Assembly: GCA_964419145.1 (NCBI GenBank)
Contig: CAYQOM010000010.1
Coordinates: 1 to 64,000, forward strand
From: UBA2336 sp964419145
GTDB lineage: Bacteria; Bacteroidota; Bacteroidia; Cytophagales; Cyclobacteriaceae
DNA: 64,000 bases
Direction of reading: 5' to 3'
In this document: positions 33,561 through 42,938 of the stretch, piece after piece
Position numbering within the stretch: position 1 is the stretch's first letter
How the letters are laid out: each line of letters begins with the position of its first letter
Notes under the pieces: generated by a model
Told to the model about the DNA's origin: nothing
What the model saw: the letters and a program-made list of their open reading frames with translations, nothing else
The model's database searches: none
Program-made: the position numbers and the translations under genes

Positions 33561-33968
33561 TTAAGACACCGGATTTAACACAACACTAAAAACGGTAATA
33601 GTGTTCATGTCGCGGCCATAATATAATTTCTGAAGGGCATCTGTAATATTTCCGGCCCGGAAGTAGGAAGTATGCAATTCCTTATCGCCTTTGGCTACCC
33701 ACTGAATGGTGTAGCTATTTTCTTTCTCCTTATAGTTCTGCACATATGTGTGCATTTTTTTCAGGGCATCGAGCTTGTCGGTTCCAGTTACAGAATGAAA
33801 TAGAAACGACTGATTATGCCGCGGGTTAACGGTGATCAGGTCTAGCTTAACCTTGCCGTCAAGGGTCGAATACTCAAATACCAAATCAGCCGAACGCAGG
33901 CCCAGGTAGTTCTTGATTTCATCCTGCAGGCGCGCTGCCTCAACATGTATTCCGCTGGTGGTTTCCAT
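33561..33968 (-). CDS. Conserved hypothetical protein (135 aa)
   Basis: A protein of 135 residues with no signal peptide or membrane segment. It has an N-terminal helix (GIHVEAARLQDEIKNYLGL) and alternating strands and helices, for example FRAGNITDALQKLYYGRDMNTITVFSVVLNP at the end. I do not recognise the family. It precedes the IscA-type gene by 13 bp in the same direction, which suggests a shared transcript and perhaps a link to iron-sulfur metabolism. Confidence 0.75.
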   Translation of the reverse strand: METTSGIHVEAARLQDEIKNYLGLRSADLVFEYSTLDGKVKLDLITVNPRHNQSFLFHSVTGTDKLDALKKMHTYVQNYKEKENSYTIQWVAKGDKELHTSYFRAGNITDALQKLYYGRDMNTITVFSVVLNPVS

Positions 33969-34046
33969 TATCGTTTTTAGCTAACACAGTCAAAAACTTT
34001 CCAAAAGGCTGAAAAGTTTCTCAATTTAACGGCAAAGTTAACAATT

Positions 34047-34454
34047 ATGGAAAAACTCGAGCATATCGGCATTGCGGTTAAAAATCTGGCGGAAGCCAAT
34101 GCCTTGTTTGCCCGGCTGCTGGGAAAGGAACATTATAAGATTGAAACAGTAGAATCTGAGGGGGTTCGCACCTCATTTTTTGAGCTTAACGGTGTGAAGA
34201 TTGAATTGCTGGAGGCTACCCGCCCCGATTCACCCATTGCAAAATATATCGAGAAGCGAGGCGAAGGCATTCACCATCTGGCGTTTGCGGTGGCAGATGT
34301 GCGCAAGAGCATGGAGCATTATAAGCAGGATGGTTTTGAGCTGATTAATCCCGAACCAAAAAAGGGAGCAGACAACAAGGAAATTTGTTTTCTGCACCCC
34401 AAATCAACGAACGGAGTTCTGGTAGAACTCTGTCAGGATATTACCGGCTCTTAG
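34047..34454 (+). CDS. mce: Methylmalonyl-CoA epimerase
   Basis: A protein of 135 residues of the vicinal-oxygen-chelate fold: EKLEHIGIAVKNLAEANALFARLLG, FFELNGVKIELLEA, GEGIHHLAFAVADV and GVLVELCQ. The four metal ligands (His in LEHIG, Gln/Glu in IELLE, His in IHHLAF, Glu in LVELC) are present. It interconverts the 2R and 2S forms of methylmalonyl-CoA between propionyl-CoA carboxylase and methylmalonyl-CoA mutase. Its 3' end overlaps the convergent lipoprotein gene by 14 bp. Confidence 0.92.
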   Translation: MEKLEHIGIAVKNLAEANALFARLLGKEHYKIETVESEGVRTSFFELNGVKIELLEATRPDSPIAKYIEKRGEGIHHLAFAVADVRKSMEHYKQDGFELINPEPKKGADNKEICFLHPKSTNGVLVELCQDITGS

Positions 34455-34608
34455 GATAATTTGGTACGTCCTTTTTACCATACTGGATGGCATTGTAGTA
34501 CCGTTGCTTTTGTTTGCCCAGTTTAGTTTCATAATACGGCCGGGGCACCGTGGAACAGGATGCGAATACGATTAAAGCCAGGACAAGCCACGCCAACATT
34601 TTTTTCAT
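34441..34608 (-). CDS. Small lipoprotein (55 aa)
   Basis: A protein of 55 residues from the ATG at 34608; the longer frame to 34743 is spurious because it would place the signal sequence internally. The signal ends VFASC, a lipobox. The mature part is short and basic (YYETKLGKQKQRYYNAIQYGKKDVPNYPKS). Small lipoproteins of this kind are common in the phylum and of unknown function. It converges on and overlaps mce by 14 bp and diverges from thiL. Confidence 0.65.
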   Translation of the reverse strand: MKKMLAWLVLALIVFASCSTVPRPYYETKLGKQKQRYYNAIQYGKKDVPNYPKSR

Positions 34609-34659
34609 AATTGTGCTTTCTGGTTGTGCATAGATACTAGGTGGTGTGGAATAAAATCC

Positions 34660-34687
34660 TTGAAATCGGGTTATAATCTTACTTTTG
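34660..34687 (+). promoter_or_regulatory. Probable promoter of thiL
   Basis: TACTTTTG at 34680-34687 fits TAnnTTTG. TTG at 34660-34662 precedes it by 17 bases, slightly closer than the usual 19. The predicted transcript would start about 48 bases before the thiL ATG at 34742. Confidence 0.55.
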
Positions 34688-34741
34688 TGGGGCGAAGCGT
34701 TTGCATAAACGCTGAATGAACGGTTACAACAGTTAAAACAC

Positions 34742-35785
34742 ATGAGCGAAAAGCGATCGGAAATTAATGAGTTGGGTGAATTTGGTCTGATCGACCGGAT
34801 TGCCAGTCGGGTGTCTCTTCAAAACCCATCTTCTATAAAAGGAATTGGCGATGACGCAGCCGTGATTGATGCCGGCAACGATTTTGTGCTGGTGTCAACC
34901 GATTTGTTGGCAGAAGGTGTGCATTTTGATCTCGCATTCACTCCGCTTCAGCACTTGGGGCACAAGGCAGTTTCGGTAAATGTTTCCGACATCGCAGCGA
35001 TGAATGGAAAAGCGGAACAGGTTGTTGTTTCCATTGCCTTGAGTAATCGTTTTTCAATTGAAGCGGTTGATGCTTTGTATGAAGGTATTCGTGCCGCTTG
35101 CGCACAATATAAAGTTGATTTGGTTGGTGGTGATACAACGGCCTCACGAGCAGGGCTGATCATTTCCATTACGGTAATCGGTCGTGTGGCAAAAGATAAA
35201 GTGGTTTATCGTTCGGGTGCGAAGGCTAATGATATTATTTGTGTTACCGGAGATTTGGGTGCTGCTTATGCCGGACTCCAGATTTTAGAACGGGAGAAAG
35301 AAGTTTATCTGTCAAACCCCGACATGCAGCCGGGGCTTGAAAAGTATGAATACATTGTTGGTCGGCAATTAAGACCGATTGCCCGCACCGATGTTGTTTT
35401 TGAATTGGATGAGTTGGGTGTTACCCCTACTTCCATGATTGATATTTCCGATGGACTTGCTTCGGAGTTATTTCACCTCGGAAAAAATTCAAAAGTAGGT
35501 ATACGCATTTTTGAAGATAAGATTCCGATTGACCAGGTTACTTTTGAAACCACCGCAATGGAGTTTAAGATTGATCCCATCACGTGTGCGCTTAATGGTG
35601 GTGAAGATTATGAATTGCTGTTTACCATTCCGCAGCACGATTTTGAAAAGGTCAAGAACCATCCCGATATCCACATGATTGGATACGTGCACGAAAAGCC
35701 AAATGAGCATATTATGGTTACGAAACAAGGTAATGTGGTGCCGCTGCGCGCACAAGGTTGGGATCATTTCAAACCTTCAGTCTGA
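34742..35785 (+). CDS. thiL: Thiamine-monophosphate kinase
   Basis: A protein of 347 residues with the PurM-like ATP-binding and C-terminal domains. Key motifs are FGLIDRIA, GIGDDAAVIDAG, VSTDLLAEGVHFD (Mg-binding Asp), VSVNVSDIAAMNG, LVGGDTTAS and MIDISDGLASEL. It phosphorylates thiamine monophosphate to the diphosphate cofactor. No other thiamine gene is adjacent. Its 3' end overlaps the convergent sensor-kinase gene by 9 bp. Confidence 0.95.
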   Translation: MSEKRSEINELGEFGLIDRIASRVSLQNPSSIKGIGDDAAVIDAGNDFVLVSTDLLAEGVHFDLAFTPLQHLGHKAVSVNVSDIAAMNGKAEQVVVSIALSNRFSIEAVDALYEGIRAACAQYKVDLVGGDTTASRAGLIISITVIGRVAKDKVVYRSGAKANDIICVTGDLGAAYAGLQILEREKEVYLSNPDMQPGLEKYEYIVGRQLRPIARTDVVFELDELGVTPTSMIDISDGLASELFHLGKNSKVGIRIFEDKIPIDQVTFETTAMEFKIDPITCALNGGEDYELLFTIPQHDFEKVKNHPDIHMIGYVHEKPNEHIMVTKQGNVVPLRAQGWDHFKPSV

Positions 35786-38700
35786 ATCTGCCTGGTTTAG
35801 CGGTAACCGGATGGTAAATTCTGTACCGGTATTTTCATGGCTTTCGATGTGCAACGTGCCTTTGTTAAGCTGAACAAAGTTTTTGCATAAGATTAATCCG
35901 AGGCCGGTACCTTTTTCATTTGCGGTTCCCACTTTCAATGAGGTTTGCTCATCGGCCATAAGCTTTTCAATGTATTGCCGGCTCATGCCAATGCCTTCAT
36001 CAGTAATTTTAATGATGGCGTATTGATGGTTGGCGGAGGCGTGTATCTTAACCAATTTTCCTTCTGTGGTAAATTTCAATGCATTGGAAACCACATTTCT
36101 GAGCGCAACGTACAGCATGTTCTCATCACCAAATATCGTGATCTCTTCATGTACTGAAAGTTCAAAGTTGATTCGCTTCTTTTCTGCTGTGAGTTCGTAT
36201 AGTGAATGGATTTTTTGCAGCGTTTCAGTAAGTGAAAATGTTGAAGGTGTATAGGTGATGGTACCCGTTTGCGACATCGACCAGAACAAGGTATTGTCGA
36301 TCAGATCAAGCGAACTGCTTACGGAGTTGCGTATGCTTTTGGCGTGCTTCTTAATGGCTTCTTTGGGTAACGCTTCTACGTTCTCAATTATAATGGATAG
36401 AAAACCTTTTAATGTTGTAAGTGGTGAGCGTAAGTCGTGTGAGAGAATGGAGAAAATCAAATCCTTTTTTTGATTCAATACTTCCAGTTCTTCACGCGAT
36501 TTTTCGATTTCAGCTGTACGTTCCTTTAATAGTTGTTCAAGGCGCTCTTTGTCGCGCCTGGTTTTTGCAGCGTATGCTTTTATGCTGGAGTATGTAGCGA
36601 GGCCTACGGCCACAATCGAAAGCGAAATAAACCACCAGGTTTGCCAAAAGGGATATCCAATTTCAACGCCCATCGAATCGGACTCAGTAACCTCGCCCCT
36701 GAATTTTGTGCGGATGCGGAACGTATACTTTCCGGGCTTTAAATTGTTATAGGTTATTGTGTTTGACTGACTAACATTCCATTGCGTGTCATGGTTCTCT
36801 AGTATGTATTCTGTGATGTGCGTTGAGGGTTGCTGATAGTTGGGTACAAGTATGCTGAATGAAACCTGATTTTGGTTGTGTTGCAGTTTCAGCGATGACG
36901 ACTGCCGGAGATTAATATGGAATGCATGTTGTGTATCTTTAAGTCCGTACGCATTGAGAATTACAGGTTTAACCGATGCGTAGCCTGTTGTTATTTTTTT
37001 CGGATCAAAGATGTTCAAGCCATTAATTCCACCAAATACAATCTCATGCTGTTGTGTTTTTAGGTATGCGAGGCGGTTGAATTCCAGGTCCTGCACCCCT
37101 TCGCTAACGGCAAATTGTGTAACGCTACGACTTTCTCGTTCAAACTTTAAAATTCCCTGGTTGGTACTAATCCAAACATTATTATCTTCATCCGGAATGC
37201 TGGCGTAAATGGTGTTGGTATTAAGCTCGGGAATGTCAATTCGTTTAATGGCTTCTTCCGGAGAATTTAACTTACCCATGTCAAGCTGCCATAAACCAGA
37301 GTTGAATGTGCCAATCCAAAGTTTGTTGTCAATTTCCTCAATGGATAAAACCATGAAGTAGGATCCATCCGGGCGAACCGGATTTTTTTCGATGGGATAA
37401 TACGTAAAAGTTAAATCATCATTCACAATCGAAACACCTCCCTGAACACCCACCCAAATTCTTTCTTCGTTATCCAGATAAAGAGCTGTAGCATTTATGG
37501 CGCGTTTTTGTGGATCACTTGAAAAATTACTGTATTTGGAAATTTGTTGAGTCTTCAGATCATAAACAAATAGTGCTCCCGTAGCAAGGATGTATAGTTT
37601 TTGACTACGCTGGATAATTTGCCGGGTCATTTTATTTGAAAAATCGGCTTGCAAGGGTTTATACCACGAAAAGGTATAGTTTCTTTTATCCATCGCTACA
37701 AGGCCAACGGATGAGGCAATGAGTATGGTGTTTGCATCCAGGTCATGGAAGTACATGGGCACACAAGGTTTTTCCACTTCCGGAAGTTTTATCCGGTGCC
37801 GGATAACGGTAGAGGTTTTTCGGTTGATCTGGTTTACAAATCCACCATCAGTGCCGATTAATAAGTCGCCATTGTCTGCTTCATAAATCCCACGAACCAT
37901 CTTATCGGATAGTGAGTTGTTATTAAGCGGATCATTGGTGATGTGCTGAAATTTTATTTTTGTGGGATCGTATTTATTGAGCGCGCCCGTGGCCCCTATC
38001 CAGATGATTCCGGTTTTGTCTTCAAAAATGGATGTGCAATTATCACCGCTTAACGAAGAGGAGGAGAGGGGATTACGAACAGCAGGCAAAAACCTGTCTT
38101 CGGTTGCGCTGTAGACCGCTAACCCGCCCGACTTGGTTAAAATCCACACCAATTGATTTTGATCTATAAAAATGTTGTTGATGCGATTATAGAATGGACT
38201 TGTATCGGGAGCAAAGTATTTGGTAAAGCGTTTATTATCCAGGTCATAAATGAGGGCTCCTTGCTTTTCTGTGCCAAGGTATAGTCTGTTCTTGTTGTCA
38301 ATTTCCATAGCCGTAACGCGACCGTAAACAGTAAATTCAGTGTTTGGCCAGGATATGTATACCGAGTCAATCACTTTCTTTTCTTTCAAGAAAAATACTT
38401 TACGTAAATCACCTACCAGCAATTGATCATGATGTACAATCAATGATGTTGCTGTATTCGTATTAACGTGTGGATATGTGAATTTCTTCAGCGTATCATT
38501 TTCAAGGTAGAAAAGCCCACTGTTGAAGGTGGTTATCCACACCACGCCATCAGGCATTTGCGCCAGTTCATTTACAATCGGCAATCCATCGCGCGCGGGT
38601 AGTTTACGTAGTGCGTTCGTATGGTAACTGTATTCCACTATGCCATAGTTACGGGTGGCAATCAGCAATCGTCTTTTAACCGGATCATAGAAAAGTCTAT

Positions 38701-38965
38701 TGATTTCTCGTCCACCAATCGAACCGGAATCGGGCAGGTTGGCGTATCGGGTAAAGGTTAGGCCATCATATTGAAAGAGTCCATCGGCCGCCACCCAAAT
38801 GGTACCCTCCGGATCTTGAAGTACATCCACTATTTCAGAGGACCGAATGGTGCCTGGAATGGTGAGTTGTTCAAAAACAAGTTGTTCGGGTAAAATCTGC
38901 GCATGCAGACTACCTGGCAGTAGAATGAGGAAGATGAACGCAATATAATTCAGACAAAAGCGCAT
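35777..38965 (-). CDS. Propeller-type (Reg_prop) sensor histidine kinase
   Basis: A protein of 1062 residues from the ATG at 38965, where a signal peptide ending LHAQ begins; it overlaps the upstream stop (TGATG). A periplasmic double beta-propeller of repeated two-component-regulator units (for example GTIWVAADGLFQYDG, GIIWIGATGALNKYDP) covers about 25-690. A Y_Y_Y-type Ig domain follows, then a membrane helix, a coiled coil, HisKA with SHDLRSPLT (phospho-His near 843), and an ATPase domain with NVVSNALKF, DEGIGM and GTGLGLILCKN. There is no receiver or AraC domain, so unlike true hybrid kinases it needs a separate regulator, which is not adjacent. Confidence 0.92.
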   Translation of the reverse strand: MRFCLNYIAFIFLILLPGSLHAQILPEQLVFEQLTIPGTIRSSEIVDVLQDPEGTIWVAADGLFQYDGLTFTRYANLPDSGSIGGREINRLFYDPVKRRLLIATRNYGIVEYSYHTNALRKLPARDGLPIVNELAQMPDGVVWITTFNSGLFYLENDTLKKFTYPHVNTNTATSLIVHHDQLLVGDLRKVFFLKEKKVIDSVYISWPNTEFTVYGRVTAMEIDNKNRLYLGTEKQGALIYDLDNKRFTKYFAPDTSPFYNRINNIFIDQNQLVWILTKSGGLAVYSATEDRFLPAVRNPLSSSSLSGDNCTSIFEDKTGIIWIGATGALNKYDPTKIKFQHITNDPLNNNSLSDKMVRGIYEADNGDLLIGTDGGFVNQINRKTSTVIRHRIKLPEVEKPCVPMYFHDLDANTILIASSVGLVAMDKRNYTFSWYKPLQADFSNKMTRQIIQRSQKLYILATGALFVYDLKTQQISKYSNFSSDPQKRAINATALYLDNEERIWVGVQGGVSIVNDDLTFTYYPIEKNPVRPDGSYFMVLSIEEIDNKLWIGTFNSGLWQLDMGKLNSPEEAIKRIDIPELNTNTIYASIPDEDNNVWISTNQGILKFERESRSVTQFAVSEGVQDLEFNRLAYLKTQQHEIVFGGINGLNIFDPKKITTGYASVKPVILNAYGLKDTQHAFHINLRQSSSLKLQHNQNQVSFSILVPNYQQPSTHITEYILENHDTQWNVSQSNTITYNNLKPGKYTFRIRTKFRGEVTESDSMGVEIGYPFWQTWWFISLSIVAVGLATYSSIKAYAAKTRRDKERLEQLLKERTAEIEKSREELEVLNQKKDLIFSILSHDLRSPLTTLKGFLSIIIENVEALPKEAIKKHAKSIRNSVSSSLDLIDNTLFWSMSQTGTITYTPSTFSLTETLQKIHSLYELTAEKKRINFELSVHEEITIFGDENMLYVALRNVVSNALKFTTEGKLVKIHASANHQYAIIKITDEGIGMSRQYIEKLMADEQTSLKVGTANEKGTGLGLILCKNFVQLNKGTLHIESHENTGTEFTIRLPLNQADSD

Positions 38966-39333
38966 CAATCTTCCGGGTAAGGTATAAATACAAAGTTGGT
39001 AAACTCTTTGTCGACTACAAACAAGCAACAAAACTCATCGGGATCTTTGTAGGCAGCTTTGAAGGCATCTTGTTTATCTGCATCAATTAACCCGCGTTGT
39101 ACAAACTCATCCATGTAACTGATGTAGTAATTCCATTCCAGGTCTGCCACTTGCTTGCTAATTAAGATCTGGCCAATGGGTTGTAATTCCTTACATACCG
39201 GAAAGACCGGATATTCTGAAAACCCTCTTTTGCGAACCTGGTAGGAAGCCTCTTTAATCGAATCCGCCACTTTCACAAAATCCTGTGATATAGTACCTAA
39301 ATATTTTCCACTTAACTCCGGATCGTTGTGCAT
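38965..39333 (-). CDS. Conserved hypothetical protein (122 aa)
   Basis: A soluble protein of 122 residues with mixed helix and strand. Features include FVKVADSIKEASYQVRKRGFSEYPVFPVCKE, DLEWNYYISYMDEFVQRGLI and FKAAYKDPDEFCCLFVVD. I recognise this as a type of small protein conserved in Bacteroidota but know no function. Its stop overlaps the start of the sensor kinase, so the two are translationally coupled and may be functionally linked. Confidence 0.75.
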   Translation of the reverse strand: MHNDPELSGKYLGTISQDFVKVADSIKEASYQVRKRGFSEYPVFPVCKELQPIGQILISKQVADLEWNYYISYMDEFVQRGLIDADKQDAFKAAYKDPDEFCCLFVVDKEFTNFVFIPYPED

Positions 39334-39426
39334 TGTTATAAAAAATGAACCACTAAAATAATATGTTGCCTTGTTTCCCTGCCCTCAAGGTAAGAATTCC
39401 CTATTTTCGAACATAAACCCATTGAA

Positions 39427-42261
39427 ATGAGATTAATTATACTGTTTTTGATGTTTGCCCTATGCCTGTCGGTGTATGGTCAACCTTCCTCTGAAAGTGA
39501 AATTCAGGCCTCCTTCGAAACCCGTAAAAAGCTGGCCGAACAATCTATATTAAGGAATTATCCGGTACGCAATATCGGGCCAACGGTACAAGGTGGCCGT
39601 ATTGTGGATATTGAGGTAAACCTGAAAAACACGCATGAATACTACCTCGGCTTTGCCTCAGGCGGAATTTTTAAAACTGAAAACAACGGCATAACCTTTA
39701 ATCCCATTTTTGATGAAGTGGATGCGATGGGCATTGGCGATTTTGCCTTGTCGCAATCTGATCCAAAAATTTTATATGTGGGTACAGGTGAAAAGAACAG
39801 TAGCCGTTCCAGCTATGCCGGTAGTGGTATGTACAAAAGCACAGATGGCGGGAAAACCTGGCAACATATTGGTCTGACCGGAACACAACATGTCAGCCGC
39901 GTACTCATTCATCCGCAGGATAACAACACCGTGTGGGTGGCGGCTATAGGTGCGTTGTATTCAAAAAATGCTGAGCGTGGTGTTTTCAAAACTACCGATG
40001 GTGGACAAACCTGGAAGAAAACACTTTTTGTAAACGACAGCACCGGTATTATTGATCTGGTTATTAACCCAACCAATCCGAATCAGTTGTTGGCATCCTC
40101 GTGGGAGCGTTCGCGTAAAGCGTGGGATTTTAAAGAAGGCGGTGAAGGTTCTTCTATTTACAAATCGGATGATGGCGGTGAAAGCTGGTATAAATCGGTG
40201 GCGGGTTTTCCGCAAGGTGCACAAGTGGGGCGCATCGGGTTAGATGTTTCCCCTGCAAATCCGGCAGTGGTGTATGCCATTCTGGATAACCAAGGTGAAG
40301 TGCCGCAAACCGATCAGCCTGCTGCGGCTAGTGGTCAGTTAAAGTCGGAAGATTTTAAGAATATGACCAAAGATGCTTTTTCGAAACTGGATGATAAAAA
40401 GCTGGATGAATTTCTGCGCAATAACCGCTTTCCGCAAAAGTACGATGCTAAGAAAGTGAAGAAAGATGTTGGTGATGGGAAATATGTTCCGGCAGCGTTG
40501 TACGAATACCTGGGTGGTGATGCCAACGCCAACCTGTTCAACAAAAAAATTATTGGTGCTGAGGTTTATCGTTCGGATGACAACGGCACTACATGGAAAA
40601 AGATGAACAGTTATGATCTCGATGGTGTGTTCTTTACATACGGGTACTACTTCGCGGAAATGCGGGTTGATCCCTCCAATGCCGACAAGGTCTATATCTA
40701 TGGTGTGCCGTTACTCAAATCAAATGATGGTGGCGTTACCTGGAATCATTTAGATACCCTGCGAGGCGAACAGAACATTCATGTGGATCATCATGCATTA
40801 TGGGTGAACCCCACCAATGGAAAGCACATGCTACTGGGTAATGATGGTGGTTTGTATGTGAGCTACGATGAAGGCGCGTACTGGCAGCACATTAATAATA
40901 TGCCGGTAGGTCAGTTTTACACCGTGAATGTAGATATGGAGACACCCTACAATGTGTATGGTGGATTACAAGACAATGGGGTACTAAAAGGTTCATCGCG
41001 ATCTGTACCCAACGTGAGTAAACACTGGGAACGAATTGGTGGAGGTGATGGCATGTATGTAGCGGCTGATCCACGCAACAGCAAGTTGGTGTATTGGGGT
41101 TTTCAGTTTGGCAATTACTTCCGTGTTGAACCCGGTAAACCCGGTGCGCGCATTACCCCGCGTAACGATGTAGGTGAAGCGACTTATCGTTGGAACTGGT
41201 GCACGCCTTTGCAGCTGAGTAAGCATAATCCGGATATTGTGTACATGGCGGCACAAAAAGTTTTCCGGAGTTTAAATAAAGGAGAAACCTGGGAGAGCAT
41301 CAGCGATGATCTTACTAAAAATTTAAAGCAAGGAGATGTGCCTTTCTCCACCATCAGCGCGCTGGAAGAATCTCCTCTTAAATTCGGATTGCTGTATGCC
41401 GGTACCGATGATGGAAACCTGTGGGTAACTAAAAATGGTGGAGGCAGTTGGGAAAAAATTATTTCCGGATTGCCGCAAAACCGTTGGGTGAGTTCCATTT
41501 CTCCATCACCACACGATGAGGCAACGGTTTACGTGTCACTGAATGGCTATCGCAACGATGACTTCAAAACCTATCTGTACATGAGTTCCGATTACGGTAA
41601 AACCTGGAAGAGTGTGAAAGGAAATTTGCCGGAGTCGGTAGCGAACATAATTATTCAAGATCCGGTTCAACCCAATTTGCTGTACTGTGGATTGGATAAC
41701 GGAACCTATGTGAGTTTAGATAATGGTAATACATGGCACTATTTAACGGGCGCACTTAATGTAGCCTCCTACGATATGATGGTGCATCCGCGCGATAATG
41801 AACTGGTAGTGGGTACACACGGTCGCAGTATTTTTGTTGCGGATGTTAAACCGCTTCAGTCGTTGAAAGATGCGGGTAAAGCCATTATGGCTTTTGCACC
41901 TCAAAGTATTCGCCACAGCGAACGCTGGGGACAAAAGCAGTACCCGTGGGCAGAGGCCAATGAACCGAAAGTAAACGTATTGTATTATGTTGGAAAGTCA
42001 ACGCCTACAGTTGCTGTAGAAGTATACGATGAAAAGAAAAACCTTGTCCGTAAACTTACTACATCAGGTTCAGCTGGATTTCAAACATTCACCTGGGATG
42101 TAAAAGTCAATGAAGCGGTTGCTGCCCCTGCAAAAGGCAAAGGAAAGTCGAAAGCTCCTGCCTCAACAGAACCAACCTTGAAGTATGCTGGCAAAGGCAA
42201 GTACACGATTAAGTTTGTGAATGGAAATGAGGTGAGCGAAGTCTTAATGGAAATAAGATAA
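39427..42261 (+). CDS. Exported BNR/VPS10-like propeller protein (glycosyl hydrolase-like)
   Basis: A protein of 944 residues with a signal peptide ending SVYGQ. Repeated BNR or Asp-box units such as MYKSTDGGKTWQHIG, VFKTTDGGQTWKK, IYKSDDGGESWYK and LYMSSDYGKTWKS build one or two beta-propellers. The start after the signal (NYPVRNIGPTVQGGRIVDIEV) is typical of the VPS10/sortilin-like exoproteins of Bacteroidota. A C-terminal Ig-like part follows an Ala/Lys/Pro-rich linker. Members are usually annotated as glycosyl hydrolases without proof. The protein is followed by a strong terminator. Confidence 0.87.
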   Translation: MRLIILFLMFALCLSVYGQPSSESEIQASFETRKKLAEQSILRNYPVRNIGPTVQGGRIVDIEVNLKNTHEYYLGFASGGIFKTENNGITFNPIFDEVDAMGIGDFALSQSDPKILYVGTGEKNSSRSSYAGSGMYKSTDGGKTWQHIGLTGTQHVSRVLIHPQDNNTVWVAAIGALYSKNAERGVFKTTDGGQTWKKTLFVNDSTGIIDLVINPTNPNQLLASSWERSRKAWDFKEGGEGSSIYKSDDGGESWYKSVAGFPQGAQVGRIGLDVSPANPAVVYAILDNQGEVPQTDQPAAASGQLKSEDFKNMTKDAFSKLDDKKLDEFLRNNRFPQKYDAKKVKKDVGDGKYVPAALYEYLGGDANANLFNKKIIGAEVYRSDDNGTTWKKMNSYDLDGVFFTYGYYFAEMRVDPSNADKVYIYGVPLLKSNDGGVTWNHLDTLRGEQNIHVDHHALWVNPTNGKHMLLGNDGGLYVSYDEGAYWQHINNMPVGQFYTVNVDMETPYNVYGGLQDNGVLKGSSRSVPNVSKHWERIGGGDGMYVAADPRNSKLVYWGFQFGNYFRVEPGKPGARITPRNDVGEATYRWNWCTPLQLSKHNPDIVYMAAQKVFRSLNKGETWESISDDLTKNLKQGDVPFSTISALEESPLKFGLLYAGTDDGNLWVTKNGGGSWEKIISGLPQNRWVSSISPSPHDEATVYVSLNGYRNDDFKTYLYMSSDYGKTWKSVKGNLPESVANIIIQDPVQPNLLYCGLDNGTYVSLDNGNTWHYLTGALNVASYDMMVHPRDNELVVGTHGRSIFVADVKPLQSLKDAGKAIMAFAPQSIRHSERWGQKQYPWAEANEPKVNVLYYVGKSTPTVAVEVYDEKKNLVRKLTTSGSAGFQTFTWDVKVNEAVAAPAKGKGKSKAPASTEPTLKYAGKGKYTIKFVNGNEVSEVLMEIR

Positions 42262-42281
42262 ATTTGAAAATTCACTTTTAT

Positions 42282-42311
42282 AACCCTGTCCGTTCAAAGA
42301 TGGACAGGGTT
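42282..42311 (+). terminator. Terminator after the BNR-repeat gene
   Basis: A 10-bp perfect stem (AACCCTGTCC at 42282-42291, GGACAGGGTT at 42302-42311) is followed by TATTTTTTC. It ends the transcript of the propeller protein, 20 bp after its stop. Confidence 0.9.
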
Positions 42312-42405
42312 TATTTTTTCTGACTTTTATCCATTGGTGTAAACAACCGGCTTTTGCTGTTTGATTAATTTAGGGTTGAGTAACTTATATGGAAATAATA
42401 ACCAT

Positions 42406-42933
42406 ATGAGTTCTCGATCATCAATCTCCCGAAACGATTTTATTCAACTTTCCTTGCTTGGCGTGGCAGGCATTGCCATGCCAACGCTGTCATTTGCGCA
42501 GGACAAGCAGGAGCGACCTCCTGCTATCAATCTTGAAATTGTAAAAGAGTTTGTAGGTGTTTCGCACAGCAACCTGGATCGTGTAAAAGAAATGCTGGAG
42601 AATGATCCGCAACTGTTACATGTTTCCTACGACTGGGGTGGTGGCGATTATGAGTCTGGCATTGAAGCCGCTGGGCACGTAGGCAACAAGGATATTGCCG
42701 GTTATCTTCTTTCAAAAGGTGCACGTTACAACATCTACCTGGCCAGTATGCTTGGGCACATCGATGTTGTTAAACATGTACTAACGTTCAATCCCACACT
42801 GCTCAACTCAAAGGGTCCGCATGGTTTTACCATGTTACACCACGCCAAAAAAGGAGCTTCCCAGGTTGTAGTGGAGTACCTGGAGTCGCTGGGAGCTGTG
42901 CAAACAAGAATTAACTTTTACGAAAAGGGGTAG
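42406..42933 (+). CDS. Exported ankyrin-repeat protein
   Basis: A protein of 175 residues from the ATG at 42406; the longer frame begins with TTG and lacks a signal. The N-terminus SRNDFIQLSLLGVAGIAMPTLSFAQ resembles a Tat signal (SRRxFL pattern) but has a single Arg, so it may use Sec. Ankyrin units follow: LDRVKEMLENDPQLLHVSYDWG, GIEAAGHVGNKDIAGYLLSKGA, ASMLGHIDVVKHVL, LHHAKKGASQVVVEYLESLGA. It probably mediates protein contacts in the envelope. It converges on the tricorn-like gene with a 5-bp gap. Confidence 0.82.
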   Translation: MSSRSSISRNDFIQLSLLGVAGIAMPTLSFAQDKQERPPAINLEIVKEFVGVSHSNLDRVKEMLENDPQLLHVSYDWGGGDYESGIEAAGHVGNKDIAGYLLSKGARYNIYLASMLGHIDVVKHVLTFNPTLLNSKGPHGFTMLHHAKKGASQVVVEYLESLGAVQTRINFYEKG

Positions 42934-42938
42934 AGCCT

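Noticed and set aside
34441..34743. A 100-residue protein at this position
   Set aside because: The first 45 residues are untranslated upstream sequence overlapping the thiL promoter. The lipoprotein signal starts at 34608.
35777..38965. A full hybrid (kinase plus receiver plus AraC) two-component protein
   Set aside because: The sequence ends after the ATPase domain. There is no receiver or AraC helix-turn-helix.
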